Part shown: piece after piece, positions 45,191 through 53,353 of the stretch
Layout: each line of letters begins with the position of its first letter
Numbering within the stretch: position 1 is the first letter of the stretch
Assembly (NCBI RefSeq): GCF_013410565.1
Contig: NZ_JACCFO010000001.1
Location: forward strand, 3,720,001-3,784,000
Direction: 5' to 3'
Source: Streptomonospora nanhaiensis
GTDB lineage: Bacteria > Actinomycetota > Actinomycetes > Streptosporangiales > Streptosporangiaceae
Length of the DNA stretch: 64,000 bases
Translations under genes and position numbers: made by a program
The notes under the pieces: generated by a model
Databases searched by the model: none
What the model was told of the DNA's origin: nothing
Seen by the model: only the letters and a program-made list of their open reading frames with translations

Positions 45191-47844
45191 TAGTCCCCGG
45201 AACTCCCGAACCGGCGGAACCAGCCCGGCGGCTCACCCGTGTCGTCGGGGTCGCCATCCGGCGGGCCCGGGGGTTCGGGGCTCCCCGTGTCCTGCTCGTC
45301 CTCGCACTCCCAGGGCAGGCCGTCACAGTCGTCGTCGTCCGTGGGCGGGGTCGTCGGCGGCGACTGCGTCGGGGACTGCGACGGGGTGGTGCTGGGGGTC
45401 TCGCTCGCGGTCTCCGAGGGCTCCTCGCTGGGGGTGATGCTCGGCTCGGGAGTGGGACCGTAGCGGCCCTCCTCGCCCTTCCACACCGGGTCGGCGAACT
45501 CCTCGACCTCCTGGCCCTTCATGGCCTCGGCCATGAAGGCGCGCCAGATCTTGGCCGAGGTCGTACCGCCGTAGACGTCGTTGACGCCCGGGATGACGAG
45601 CGCCTCGCCGTCGTCGCGGCTGAGCCCCACCGCCGTGGCGAGCTGCGGGGTGTAGCCGACGAACCAGGCCGACTTGGCGCTGTTGGAGGTACCGGTCTTG
45701 CCGGCCACGGGGCGGCCGTCGGGCAGCGCCGCGGCGTCGCCACCGCCGTTCTCGACCACCTGGGTCATGGCGTAGGTGGCGTCGATCGCGGTCTCCTCGC
45801 TGAATGCGGGGGTGCCCTCCTCCAGCTGCTGGGCGTCGTTGGGCTGGATCTCCTCGCCGTTGGCGTTGGTGACCTTGGTGATCATGTGCTGCGGCATGTG
45901 CACGCCGCCGTTGGCGAAGGTGGCGAAGCCCGCGGCCTGGTCCAGCGCGGTGACCTGGTAGGTGCCCAGCGCGATGTTGGGCCCCATCTCGGCGGTCTCG
46001 AACTGCTCCTCCCGGATGCCGGCCGCCTTGGCGATGTCGACCACCGCGGGCGGACCGACCTCGATCGCCAGCTGCACGAAGCTGGTGTTGACCGAGTGCG
46101 CCGTGGACTCCACCAGGTCGACCTGGCCCCAGTCCTTGTTGCTGTCGTTCTGGATCGGCTCGCCCACGCCGGGGAACTCCTGCGGGGAGTCGCCGTTGAA
46201 CTCGCTGCGCAGGCTGATGTTCTGCTCCAGCCCGGCCGCCAGCACATAGGGCTTGAAGGCCGAACCCGCCTGCGCGCGCAGCGTCAGCGAGTTGTTGGGG
46301 TCCTGCGTGAAGTCGGTGCCGCCGTAGAAGGCCCGGATCTCACCGGTCTGGGGCACGACCGCCGCGAGGCCCTGGACGGTCTCGGGGGGCATGTCGGGCA
46401 GCGTCTGGGCGAACGCCTCCTCGGCCGCGGTCATCAGCTTGGGGTCGAGGGAGGTCTCGACGGTGTAGCCGGCCGTGGCGATCTGGTTGGGCGACAGGTC
46501 GTAGCGCGTCTGCAGCTCGTTGATCACCGCGTCGCGGATGTAGCCCTCCTGGCCCTCGATCTCGTCGCCGGTGCCGTAGGGGATGGTCTCGGGGAACTCC
46601 AGCTTGTCGGCCTCGCTGGCGGGCAGGCCGAGGTCGGGGTTCTCCTCGTGCATGGTGACCAGGCCGTCGCGCACGTAGTCCCAGCGCTCGCGGAGGACGT
46701 CCTCCATGGCCTTGTTGCCTTCGACGTTCTCGAAGTTGCCGGGCTGCTGGATGATCGCGCCGATGAACGCGCCCTCGGCGTCGTTCAGCTCGCTGACGTC
46801 CTTGCCGAAGTACGCCTGGGCGGCGGCCTGCACGCCGTAGGCCTGGCGGCCGAAGTAGATGGTGTTGAGGTACTTCTCCAGGATCTCGTCGGGGTGCATG
46901 GTCTGCCCCGCCTTGATCGAGATCAGGATCTCCCGGAGCTTGCGGGTGTAGCTGCGCTCCTGGGAGAGGGTGTCGTAGTAGTTGCGCGACATCTGCTGGG
47001 TGATGGTGGAGCCGCCGCCCGCGGCGCCGGCGGTCAGCACGGCGCGCATGGTGCCGGAGATCGAGATGCCCGGCTCCTCGTAGAAGTTGCGCTGCTCGGC
47101 GGCGAGCACGCCGTTGACCACCGACTGCGGGATGTTCTCGCGCTGCACGATGACCCGGTTCAGCTCACCGGTGGTCACCGCCTCCGAGCCGTTCTCGTAC
47201 TTGATCGTGGTGGCGGCGATCTGGGCGCTGTCCTGCTGGTCCAGGGTGCGGGGGTCGGGGGTGTTGGCGTAGGCGATGCCCAGCACGGCCACGCCGGCGA
47301 CGAACATCAGCGCGCAGGTGATCAGCGCGGGCTTCCACGCCTTGGCGAAGAAGCGCTTGACGGGACCGCGGTCGTCGTACTCGTCGGGGTCGTCGCCGCC
47401 CGCGCGGCGGCGCCCGCCGCCGCGGCCCTCGGAGCGCGCGCCGTGCGCGGCGGCCGCGCGCCGCCCGCGCTCGGGCGCGGCGCGGCGGCGCCCGCCGGAG
47501 CGGGGGCCCGCCTCGGAGCGCGCGCCGCTGGACCGGCCGCGGTCGCGGTCGCCGCCCTCGGAGCGGCGGCGGGGGCGCTCGTCGTCCCAGAAGCCGTCGT
47601 CGCCGGCGGGGGGACGGCGCCGTCCGCCGCCCGCCGCGCCGCCGGCGCCCGCGGCGGCCGCGCCGCGGCCGCCCTCGTCCCAGAAACCACCGTTGTCGTC
47701 GGCGGGCGGCCTGCGGCGACCGGCAGAGCGTTCGTCCCCCGCAGGGCCCTGCGCCCTGCGCCTGCCGCCGTTGCCGCGCGCGCCGTCCGCCGGGCCAGAG
47801 GCCCGGCGGCGCCCGCCGGCATTCCGTCGTCTTTCGGTACTCAC
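45190..47844 (-). CDS. Class A penicillin-binding protein (transglycosylase/transpeptidase)
   Basis: An 884-residue bifunctional peptidoglycan synthase. Residues 1-180 are a low-complexity Arg/Gly-rich cytoplasmic region; one membrane helix follows near 185-210. The GT51 domain has the catalytic E250 in AAEQRNFYEEPG and GGSTITQQMSRN. The transpeptidase has S528-xx-K531 (GSAFKP), SVN and KTGTSN. The C-terminal tail is Ser/Thr/Pro/Glu-rich. GTG 47844 follows GAGGAC; the frame opens further upstream without a site. Confidence 0.95.
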   Translation of the reverse strand: MSTERRRNAGGRRRASGPADGARGNGGRRRAQGPAGDERSAGRRRPPADDNGGFWDEGGRGAAAAGAGGAAGGGRRRPPAGDDGFWDDERPRRRSEGGDRDRGRSSGARSEAGPRSGGRRRAAPERGRRAAAAHGARSEGRGGGRRRAGGDDPDEYDDRGPVKRFFAKAWKPALITCALMFVAGVAVLGIAYANTPDPRTLDQQDSAQIAATTIKYENGSEAVTTGELNRVIVQRENIPQSVVNGVLAAEQRNFYEEPGISISGTMRAVLTAGAAGGGSTITQQMSRNYYDTLSQERSYTRKLREILISIKAGQTMHPDEILEKYLNTIYFGRQAYGVQAAAQAYFGKDVSELNDAEGAFIGAIIQQPGNFENVEGNKAMEDVLRERWDYVRDGLVTMHEENPDLGLPASEADKLEFPETIPYGTGDEIEGQEGYIRDAVINELQTRYDLSPNQIATAGYTVETSLDPKLMTAAEEAFAQTLPDMPPETVQGLAAVVPQTGEIRAFYGGTDFTQDPNNSLTLRAQAGSAFKPYVLAAGLEQNISLRSEFNGDSPQEFPGVGEPIQNDSNKDWGQVDLVESTAHSVNTSFVQLAIEVGPPAVVDIAKAAGIREEQFETAEMGPNIALGTYQVTALDQAAGFATFANGGVHMPQHMITKVTNANGEEIQPNDAQQLEEGTPAFSEETAIDATYAMTQVVENGGGDAAALPDGRPVAGKTGTSNSAKSAWFVGYTPQLATAVGLSRDDGEALVIPGVNDVYGGTTSAKIWRAFMAEAMKGQEVEEFADPVWKGEEGRYGPTPEPSITPSEEPSETASETPSTTPSQSPTQSPPTTPPTDDDDCDGLPWECEDEQDTGSPEPPGPPDGDPDDTGEPPGWFRRFGSSGD

Positions 47845-48664
47845 GCGTCCTCGATTGCTGTTCAGCGGCCGATCGGCCTTACGACTCGGGTAAGTGGGAG
47901 AAGGCCCCACGCGGAGGGAATCCGGGAGCCGGGTCGAAACGCGCCGTCGGTTTCGGAGGTTCATGCGTCCGGATATGGGACGCCCGACTACCGCGATTGG
48001 TTTTCGACCACTCCGGAAACGTTGTCCTCTGCTTCCTCCTGTCGGCGACCTCTAGGCGTAAAGACCCGGTGCAACCCGGTCGAGCGTTGGGCCGTGCGAC
48101 TGCCCGCGACCCGTGTGAACCGCCGCGCCCGCGGTTAGGACACCACAGGAGCACCGAACGGTCACGGTTGGAGCACCCGTCACGGTAGAGCGACCACGGC
48201 GCGTAGCACAACCCAGGCGTGAGCGTACTTGGCCGACACGGGCTCTCCGGCCGCCTTTGGACGGCCGGGATGACACCGTAGCGGGGCCGCGCGGCCGGCC
48301 GATCGCGGCTGCGGCGGAGTCCCGTTGAGGCCCGGGTCACAACCCTCCAGGTCGGGTGCTCCGGCGCGGCTCGGCGGACGGAGCGGCCGGGGGGCGCGGT
48401 GTTAGATAGCCAACAGAGCGTTGCGTTATATCACGGCGATATAGTCATATACGGATAAACCACGCATTGAGCCGCGTCCGCCACCTTTCCGCCGTGGTTC
48501 GCCGCCCGGCGCGCCGGAGCCCGGCGGCCGGGGCACCGACCGCGCGCGCCCGCCGGGAACAAATATCCGCCCGGGTACGGCTGAACTACGCAGCGGGTCT
48601 GGCGCGGGCGCGGTCCGCAGGAGGCAACGGGCCGGAACGGGCAGACGGGTAGGAGGTGGCGGGC
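47845..48664. other. 820-bp region between divergent PBP and PadR genes
   Basis: No gene supported; open frames (such as minus 47879-48340) have no start signal or similarity. The AT-rich patch 48400-48475 holds the PadR promoter with a 17-bp inverted repeat. The rest shows no motif I recognise. Confidence 0.55.
48427..48443. promoter_or_regulatory. Inverted repeat upstream of the PadR gene
   Basis: TATATC-acggc-GATATA, perfect six-base arms, in the AT-rich patch some 220 bases before the PadR start. A probable auto-operator. Confidence 0.5.
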
Positions 48665-49285
48665 ATGGGCGGCCGACGCGCCCGCGTACTGGAACTCGCC
48701 GTTCTCGGCCATCTCGCCGGTGCGCCGATGCACGGGTACGAGCTGCGCAAACGCCTCAACTCCGAACTCGGCGCCTTCCACGCCTTCTCCTACGGCTCCC
48801 TCTACCCCTGCCTGAAGGAGATGGTGCGCGAGGGCCTGGTGGTGTCCTCCCACTGCGAGGGCGCGGGCGGCCGGCGCTCGCGGATCGTCTACCGGCTCAC
48901 CGACAGCGGACGCGACCGGCTGGGTGACCTCCTCGCGGAGAGCACCCCCGCCGCCACCGACGACGAGTGCTTCGGTGTCCACTTCACGCTGTTCGGCCGC
49001 ACCCGCACCGAAGTGCGGCTGCGCATCCTCGACGGCCGGCGGGCGCGCCTTCAGGAGCGCCTCGCCGACCTCCGGGAGCTCCTGGCCGATCCCCGCCAGG
49101 ACCCCTACACCGTTGAACTGCACCGCCACCGGGCAGAGGCCCTGGAGAGCGAAGTCGGCTGGCTTGACGACCTCATCCGGCGGGAACGGCGGTGCGCCGA
49201 GCACGCACCCGCCGCTGATGCCACCATCAGCGGAAACGCCCCCCTTCGCGAGGGCGGACCACCACCCACCGGCAGCCGGCACTAA
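48665..49285 (+). CDS. PadR family transcriptional regulator
   Basis: A 206-residue PadR with a winged helix ([20 protein letters not shown], then [18 protein letters not shown]) and a long C-terminal dimer helix. ATG 48665 has AGGAGG eight bases upstream; a GTG at 48656 is less likely. It stands just before ino1, a pairing kept in many actinobacteria, so it probably controls inositol synthesis. Confidence 0.92.
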   Translation: MGGRRARVLELAVLGHLAGAPMHGYELRKRLNSELGAFHAFSYGSLYPCLKEMVREGLVVSSHCEGAGGRRSRIVYRLTDSGRDRLGDLLAESTPAATDDECFGVHFTLFGRTRTEVRLRILDGRRARLQERLADLRELLADPRQDPYTVELHRHRAEALESEVGWLDDLIRRERRCAEHAPAADATISGNAPLREGGPPPTGSRH

Positions 49286-49376
49286 GCACGGCGGCGGCCC
49301 CGCGCCGCCCCCGCCCGGCGCGCCATCGCGGCGCGCTTTCACGTCCCAATCAGCGACCAAGAAGGAGCAAGGACCA

Positions 49377-50456
49377 ATGGGTTCGGTACGCGTAGCCGTC
49401 GTGGGTGTAGGCAACTGTGCGGCATCGCTCGTCCAGGGCGTCCATTACTACTCTGACGCCGACCCCGAAACCCGGGTCCCCGGCCTCATGCACGTGCGGT
49501 TCGGCCCCTACCACGTGCGGGACGTGGAGTTCGTGGCCGCTTTCGACGTCGACGCCAAGAAGGTGGGCCAGGACCTCGCCGACGCGATCACCGCGAGCGA
49601 GAACAACACCATCAAGATCTGCGACGTCCCGCCCACCGGCGTGGTCGTGCAGCGCGGGCCGACGTTCGACGGCCTGGGCAAGTACTACCGCGAGACCATC
49701 GAGGAGTCGACCGAGGACGCGGTCGACGTGGTCGCCGCGCTGAAGGCCGCCCGCGCCGACGTGCTGGTGTCCTACCTCCCCGTGGGCTCGGAGGAGGCCG
49801 ACCGCTTCTACGCGCAGTGCGCCATCGACGCCGGGGTCGCGTTCGTCAACGCGCTGCCGGTGTTCATCGCCTCCGACCCCGAGTGGGCCGAGAAGTTCAC
49901 CCGCGCCGGGGTGCCGATCGTCGGCGACGACATCAAGTCCCAGGTGGGCGCCACCATCACCCACCGCGTGCTGTCCAAGCTGTTCGAGGACCGCGGTGTG
50001 GTCGTGGACCGCACCTACCAGCTCAACTTCGGCGGCAACATGGACTTCATGAACATGCTGGAGCGCGACCGGCTGGAGTCCAAGAAGGTCTCCAAGACGC
50101 GCTCGGTGACCTCCCAGATCCCCCACGAGCTGAAGGCCGGCGCGGTGCACATCGGGCCCTCCGACCACGTGCCGTGGCTGGACGACCGCAAGTGGGCCTA
50201 CGTCCGGCTGGAGGGCCGCGCCTTCGGCGACGTCCCGCTGAACCTGGAGTACAAGCTGGAGGTGTGGGACTCCCCCAACTCCGCCGGGATCATCATCGAC
50301 GCGATCCGGGCCGCCAAGATCGCCAAGGACCGGGGCATCGGCGGACCGATCACCTCGGCGTCGTCCTACTTCATGAAGTCCCCGCCCGAGCAGTACAGCG
50401 ACAGCGAGGCGCACGACCTCGTGGAGCGGTTCATCGCCGGCGAGGTGGACCGCTGA
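49377..50456 (+). CDS. ino1: Inositol-3-phosphate synthase
   Basis: A 359-residue enzyme making inositol 3-phosphate from glucose 6-phosphate with NAD+. It gives the inositol for mycothiol and phosphatidylinositol in actinobacteria. The NAD-binding [28 protein letters not shown], and [13 protein letters not shown] segments are clear. ATG 49377 follows GAAGGAG. Confidence 0.97.
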   Translation: MGSVRVAVVGVGNCAASLVQGVHYYSDADPETRVPGLMHVRFGPYHVRDVEFVAAFDVDAKKVGQDLADAITASENNTIKICDVPPTGVVVQRGPTFDGLGKYYRETIEESTEDAVDVVAALKAARADVLVSYLPVGSEEADRFYAQCAIDAGVAFVNALPVFIASDPEWAEKFTRAGVPIVGDDIKSQVGATITHRVLSKLFEDRGVVVDRTYQLNFGGNMDFMNMLERDRLESKKVSKTRSVTSQIPHELKAGAVHIGPSDHVPWLDDRKWAYVRLEGRAFGDVPLNLEYKLEVWDSPNSAGIIIDAIRAAKIAKDRGIGGPITSASSYFMKSPPEQYSDSEAHDLVERFIAGEVDR

Positions 50457-50724
50457 TCCGCTCCGCCGCCTGAGCACCGCGCGCGGCGCGGGCGCGGCGG
50501 ACGCGGAGGGAGAGCCGTGGGCCGGAGGATCGGAGCGGACCGTCCGGCTCACGGCGCGGGACCGGACGCCGGAAGGACGCGGGCGCCCGGGAGCCGCCGG
50601 GGGCGCCGCCGGGGCCGCCGGGGGCGCTCTCCACGGGGATCGAGCGCGCGGCGGCTGCGGGCCATAATGGCCTTCCAGTCAAGCCGATCCGGGCGCGTGG
50701 GCCCGGGCAGGTCAAGGAGCCTCG

Positions 50725-51435
50725 ATGAGCTACCCCCAGGACCCCGGCCCCCCTCCGGGGCCGGGACCATGGCAGCAGCCGCCACCGGGGCCGGGCGGCC
50801 CCGGACCGCAGCCCGGATACGGCCCGCCGACCGGCGGGCAGCCCGCGGGCGGGTACGGCTACCCGCCGCCCGGCGGCTACCCGAGCGGGGGCTACCCCGC
50901 CGGCGGCTACCCCGGCGGCCAGCCGACCGGGTCCTATCCCAGCGGTAAGGGCGGCGGCGGCAACGTCGGCCTCGTCCTGGTCACCATCAGCGTCTGCGTC
51001 GCCGTCCTGGTGGTGGTCGGGGGCGTGGGGCTGTGGCTGCTCAGCAGCTCCGGCGGGTCGGGCGGCACGGCCGAGCAGTCGGCGCTCGCCCCCTACGAGG
51101 GCGTGTGGGACGGCGACCTCGACCAGCTCGACGCCGGCGGCGCCCCCATGGGCACGTGGTCGGCCACCGTCACGGTCTCGGGCGACACCGTCGAGGGCGA
51201 GGAGTACAACCTCGGCACCGAGCAGGACGGCCGGTGCAGCTGGGAGATCTCCGAGGTGCAGCCCAGCGACACGCAGATGACGTTCTCCTACTCGGTGGCC
51301 GACGACCCCGACTGCGTCGACAACGGCTTCGTCACCCTGGTCCCGGCCGGGGAGGGGATGCTGGACATCACCGTGAGCAGCACCATGTCCGACGGCTCCA
51401 CAAGCGTCTCCGAGGGCACCCTCTACCGCGAGTAG
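50725..51435 (+). CDS. Proline/glycine-rich single-pass membrane protein
   Basis: A 236-residue protein. Residues 1-75 are Pro/Gly/Tyr-rich with GGYP repeats; one membrane helix (about 80-105, VGLVLVTISVCVAVLVVVGGVGLWLL); then an outer domain of about 125 residues that looks like a beta barrel (lipocalin-like), with two Cys. AAGGAG precedes the ATG. Function unknown; such proteins are common in actinobacterial envelopes. Confidence 0.75.
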   Translation: MSYPQDPGPPPGPGPWQQPPPGPGGPGPQPGYGPPTGGQPAGGYGYPPPGGYPSGGYPAGGYPGGQPTGSYPSGKGGGGNVGLVLVTISVCVAVLVVVGGVGLWLLSSSGGSGGTAEQSALAPYEGVWDGDLDQLDAGGAPMGTWSATVTVSGDTVEGEEYNLGTEQDGRCSWEISEVQPSDTQMTFSYSVADDPDCVDNGFVTLVPAGEGMLDITVSSTMSDGSTSVSEGTLYRE

Positions 51436-51467
51436 CCGCCCCGCACCTCGCCTTGTCTCCCTGTCCC

Positions 51468-51498
51468 TCAATCGCCCTATCGCCGTATCGCCGTGTCG
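51468..51498. repeat. Short 9-bp tandem repeat
   Basis: About three to four imperfect copies of a TATCGCCGT-like unit lie just past the stop of the envelope protein. It is a small slippage repeat. Confidence 0.5.
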
Positions 51499-51504
51499 AC
51501 CTGT

Positions 51505-51532
51505 GGCCGGTCCCGCCGCAACGGGACCGGCC
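51505..51532. terminator. Terminator between convergent genes
   Basis: GGCCGGTCCCG (51505-51515) pairs perfectly with CGGGACCGGCC (51522-51532). It is placed between convergent genes ending at 51435 and 51576. Confidence 0.7.
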
Positions 51533-51537
51533 ACCGC

Positions 51538-51553
51538 TGTTTCACGTGGAACA
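51538..51553. promoter_or_regulatory. parS-like ParB-binding site
   Basis: GTTTCACGTGGAAC at 51539-51552 differs from the parS consensus at one base and matches the site at 624-637 on the opposite strand exactly. Flanking T and A extend the symmetry to 16 bases. Confidence 0.78.
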
Positions 51554-51575
51554 GCAGCCGCCTCCCCCGTCGGCG

Positions 51576-51782
51576 TCAGCCGCGCGGGGTCTCCTCTGCG
51601 GCCGAGGGAGTGAGCAGGGCGTCGACGTCGTCGGCGTAGATGCGCCGTTGGCCGCCCAGGGTCCGCGCGGTCCGCAGGTGGCCCGCCTCAGCCCACCGCC
51701 TGACGGTGGCGGGGCTGACCCGGAACATGCGCTGGACCTCGCCGGGGGTGTAGAAGCGCGGGTGTGCGGATGGGGTGTTCAT
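51576..51782 (-). CDS. BldC/MerR-like helix-turn-helix regulator
   Basis: A 68-residue DNA-binding protein: FYTPGEVQRMFRVSPATVRR, WAEAGHLRTARTLGGQRR, as in BldC and excisionase-type MerR proteins. It lies downstream of an ATP-binding protein gene on the same strand. Which genes it controls is unknown. Confidence 0.82.
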   Translation of the reverse strand: MNTPSAHPRFYTPGEVQRMFRVSPATVRRWAEAGHLRTARTLGGQRRIYADDVDALLTPSAAEETPRG

Positions 51783-51904
51783 GATCTCCAGGGGGTAGGG
51801 CGCTCCCGCCCCGAGCCGTGTGCGGCCGGGGGCGGGAGCGGCGTAGGGGCGGCCGGGTGTCGTTGGCCGAGGGAGGCTGCGCTTCCCGGACCGCGTCGGA
51901 TCGT

Positions 51905-52456
51905 TCACGCCGTGACGGATCGGGCATCCCAGGTGAGGACGTAGTAGATCCCGGGGCCGGTGGCGCGCGGCCCCCACTCGTCGGCGTAGTGGTCGATCAG
52001 GCCGAGTCCCCGCCCGTGCTCGTCGGCGGGCGCGGCGGTGACGAGCACAGGTCGGGTCGGGCCGCCGCCGTCCTCGACCTCGACCCTGATGCGGCCGGGA
52101 AAGGCGTGCAGGCGGACCCGGAAGCACGTGCCCGCGCTGCCGGTGTGCAGGACGGCGTTGGTCGCCGCCTCGGAGCACAGCAGCAGAGCCGCCGCCCGGC
52201 GCTCCTCGGGAACCGGGACCCCGGCCGTGTTCAGGGCCGCCAGCATCCAATGCCGCGCGCGAGGGACCGACACCGGTTCGCCGGGAAAGGTCGTGGCGGT
52301 CACCAGGACATTCATCGCTGCCCCCACTGCGGATCGGGGCACAGGAACAACACGTAGGGCCGTACTCGATTGGTACGAACACGGCGCCGCCGCGTGTCCG
52401 AATGACGGGGCGTATAGGGCGTTGTAGGACGTATAGAGTTCGGCATGGGTCTCCAC
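51905..52456 (-). CDS. ATP-binding (HATPase_c, RsbW-like) protein
   Basis: A GHKL ATPase of the anti-sigma kinase type. N box EAATNAVLH, G1 EVEDGGG and G2 GRGLGLI are present. Start: GTG 52456 behind AAGGAG gives 183 residues; an ATG at 52315 (MNVLVTATTF) gives 136, nearer to the usual length, with GGGGGC before it. I list the longer form because of the better site, but the shorter is nearly as likely. In actinobacteria such genes go with XRE and DUF397 partners; here a GntR gene takes that place. Confidence 0.78.
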   Translation of the reverse strand: METHAELYTSYNALYAPSFGHAAAPCSYQSSTALRVVPVPRSAVGAAMNVLVTATTFPGEPVSVPRARHWMLAALNTAGVPVPEERRAAALLLCSEAATNAVLHTGSAGTCFRVRLHAFPGRIRVEVEDGGGPTRPVLVTAAPADEHGRGLGLIDHYADEWGPRATGPGIYYVLTWDARSVTA

Positions 52457-52480
52457 CTGGCTCCTTCAGGTCGGGGCTCC

Positions 52481-52512
52481 GGCCCTGTCGGTGTCCAGTC
52501 ACCGACAGGGCC
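52481..52512 (-). promoter_or_regulatory. Perfect leader hairpin before the ATP-binding gene
   Basis: GGCCCTGTCGGTG (52481-52493) pairs with CACCGACAGGGCC (52500-52512), loop six bases, 24 bases upstream of GTG 52456. It could fold in the leader RNA or be a protein-binding site. Confidence 0.5.
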
Positions 52513-52565
52513 ACGTGATCCACCGTCTATGCAGCCCACCCTGGCTGACTGAGCTGACTCCGTGA

Positions 52566-52584
52566 TATATATACCCTATATATA
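52566..52584. promoter_or_regulatory. TATATATA-CCC-TATATATA operator/promoter
   Basis: Two perfect TATATATA arms (52566-52573 and 52577-52584) around CCC, between the divergent ATP-binding and GntR genes. It is sharply AT-rich in a GC-rich genome, so it is probably both promoter and GntR-binding site. Confidence 0.6.
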
Positions 52585-52630
52585 GCACCACCGTGAAGGG
52601 GCTCATGCCGAATCCAGGGATGATGTATCG

Positions 52631-53353
52631 ATGACCAGACCCGACCCGCCCTACCGCCTCATCGCTGATGCCCTACGTGAGCGGATTGCCACCGGCGCCC
52701 TCGGTCCGGGGGACCGCCTCCCTCCCATGGCAGCCCTCGCGGAGGAATTCAACGTCAGCCCGCGAACCGCCCAGAAGGCTGTTTGGCAGCTTCGGGGCGA
52801 AGGGCTGGTGCATGTCACGCAAAGAGGTGCCACTGTTCGCACCACTCCGCGCGCCTTGCCGTTGTCGCCGGAGCGGACTGGAGCACGGGAGGTGGCCGAC
52901 GACATCGCTGTGACAGGGGCGGCGATTGTCCCGATGCTGCCGAGCGTGGGAGCGGCCCTCGGCACCAATGCTGACGCTCTGAACCGCACAGTGGTGCGCC
53001 GAGAAACCGTGACCAGCCGCGATGGCAACCCATACCGCCTGGCCGTGAGTTGGCTGGACCCCGCGTGGACGGCGAAGGTGCCGGAACTCCTGGAACCCTC
53101 CCCGATTCCGAACATCCTGGCGCTACTCGCCGAGAGGACCCAGCGCAGAGCGGATCACGGTCGGGACTACTGGGAGGCGAGAACCTCAGACCAACGCGAA
53201 TCACTGGCCCTTGAGATCCCCGCAGACTCACCTATTCTGGCGGGAACATCCGTGTACAGCGACAGCGAGGGGCCGATTCTCTACTACGAATGGGTCGCAC
53301 CATCGTTCCGAGCTGTAACTGTGGACTACCCGGTGCACGTCCCCTATCCCTAG
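52631..53353 (+). CDS. GntR family transcriptional regulator, UTRA type
   Basis: A 240-residue regulator. Winged helix in residues 1-75 (LPPMAALAEEFNVSPRTAQK); the rest is a UTRA-like ligand domain. Base composition is less GC-rich than surrounding genes, a sign of transfer. It is divergent from the ATP-binding gene, with the TATATATA palindrome between them. The stop overlaps that of the convergent large protein gene, and a terminator follows. Confidence 0.87.
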   Translation: MTRPDPPYRLIADALRERIATGALGPGDRLPPMAALAEEFNVSPRTAQKAVWQLRGEGLVHVTQRGATVRTTPRALPLSPERTGAREVADDIAVTGAAIVPMLPSVGAALGTNADALNRTVVRRETVTSRDGNPYRLAVSWLDPAWTAKVPELLEPSPIPNILALLAERTQRRADHGRDYWEARTSDQRESLALEIPADSPILAGTSVYSDSEGPILYYEWVAPSFRAVTVDYPVHVPYP

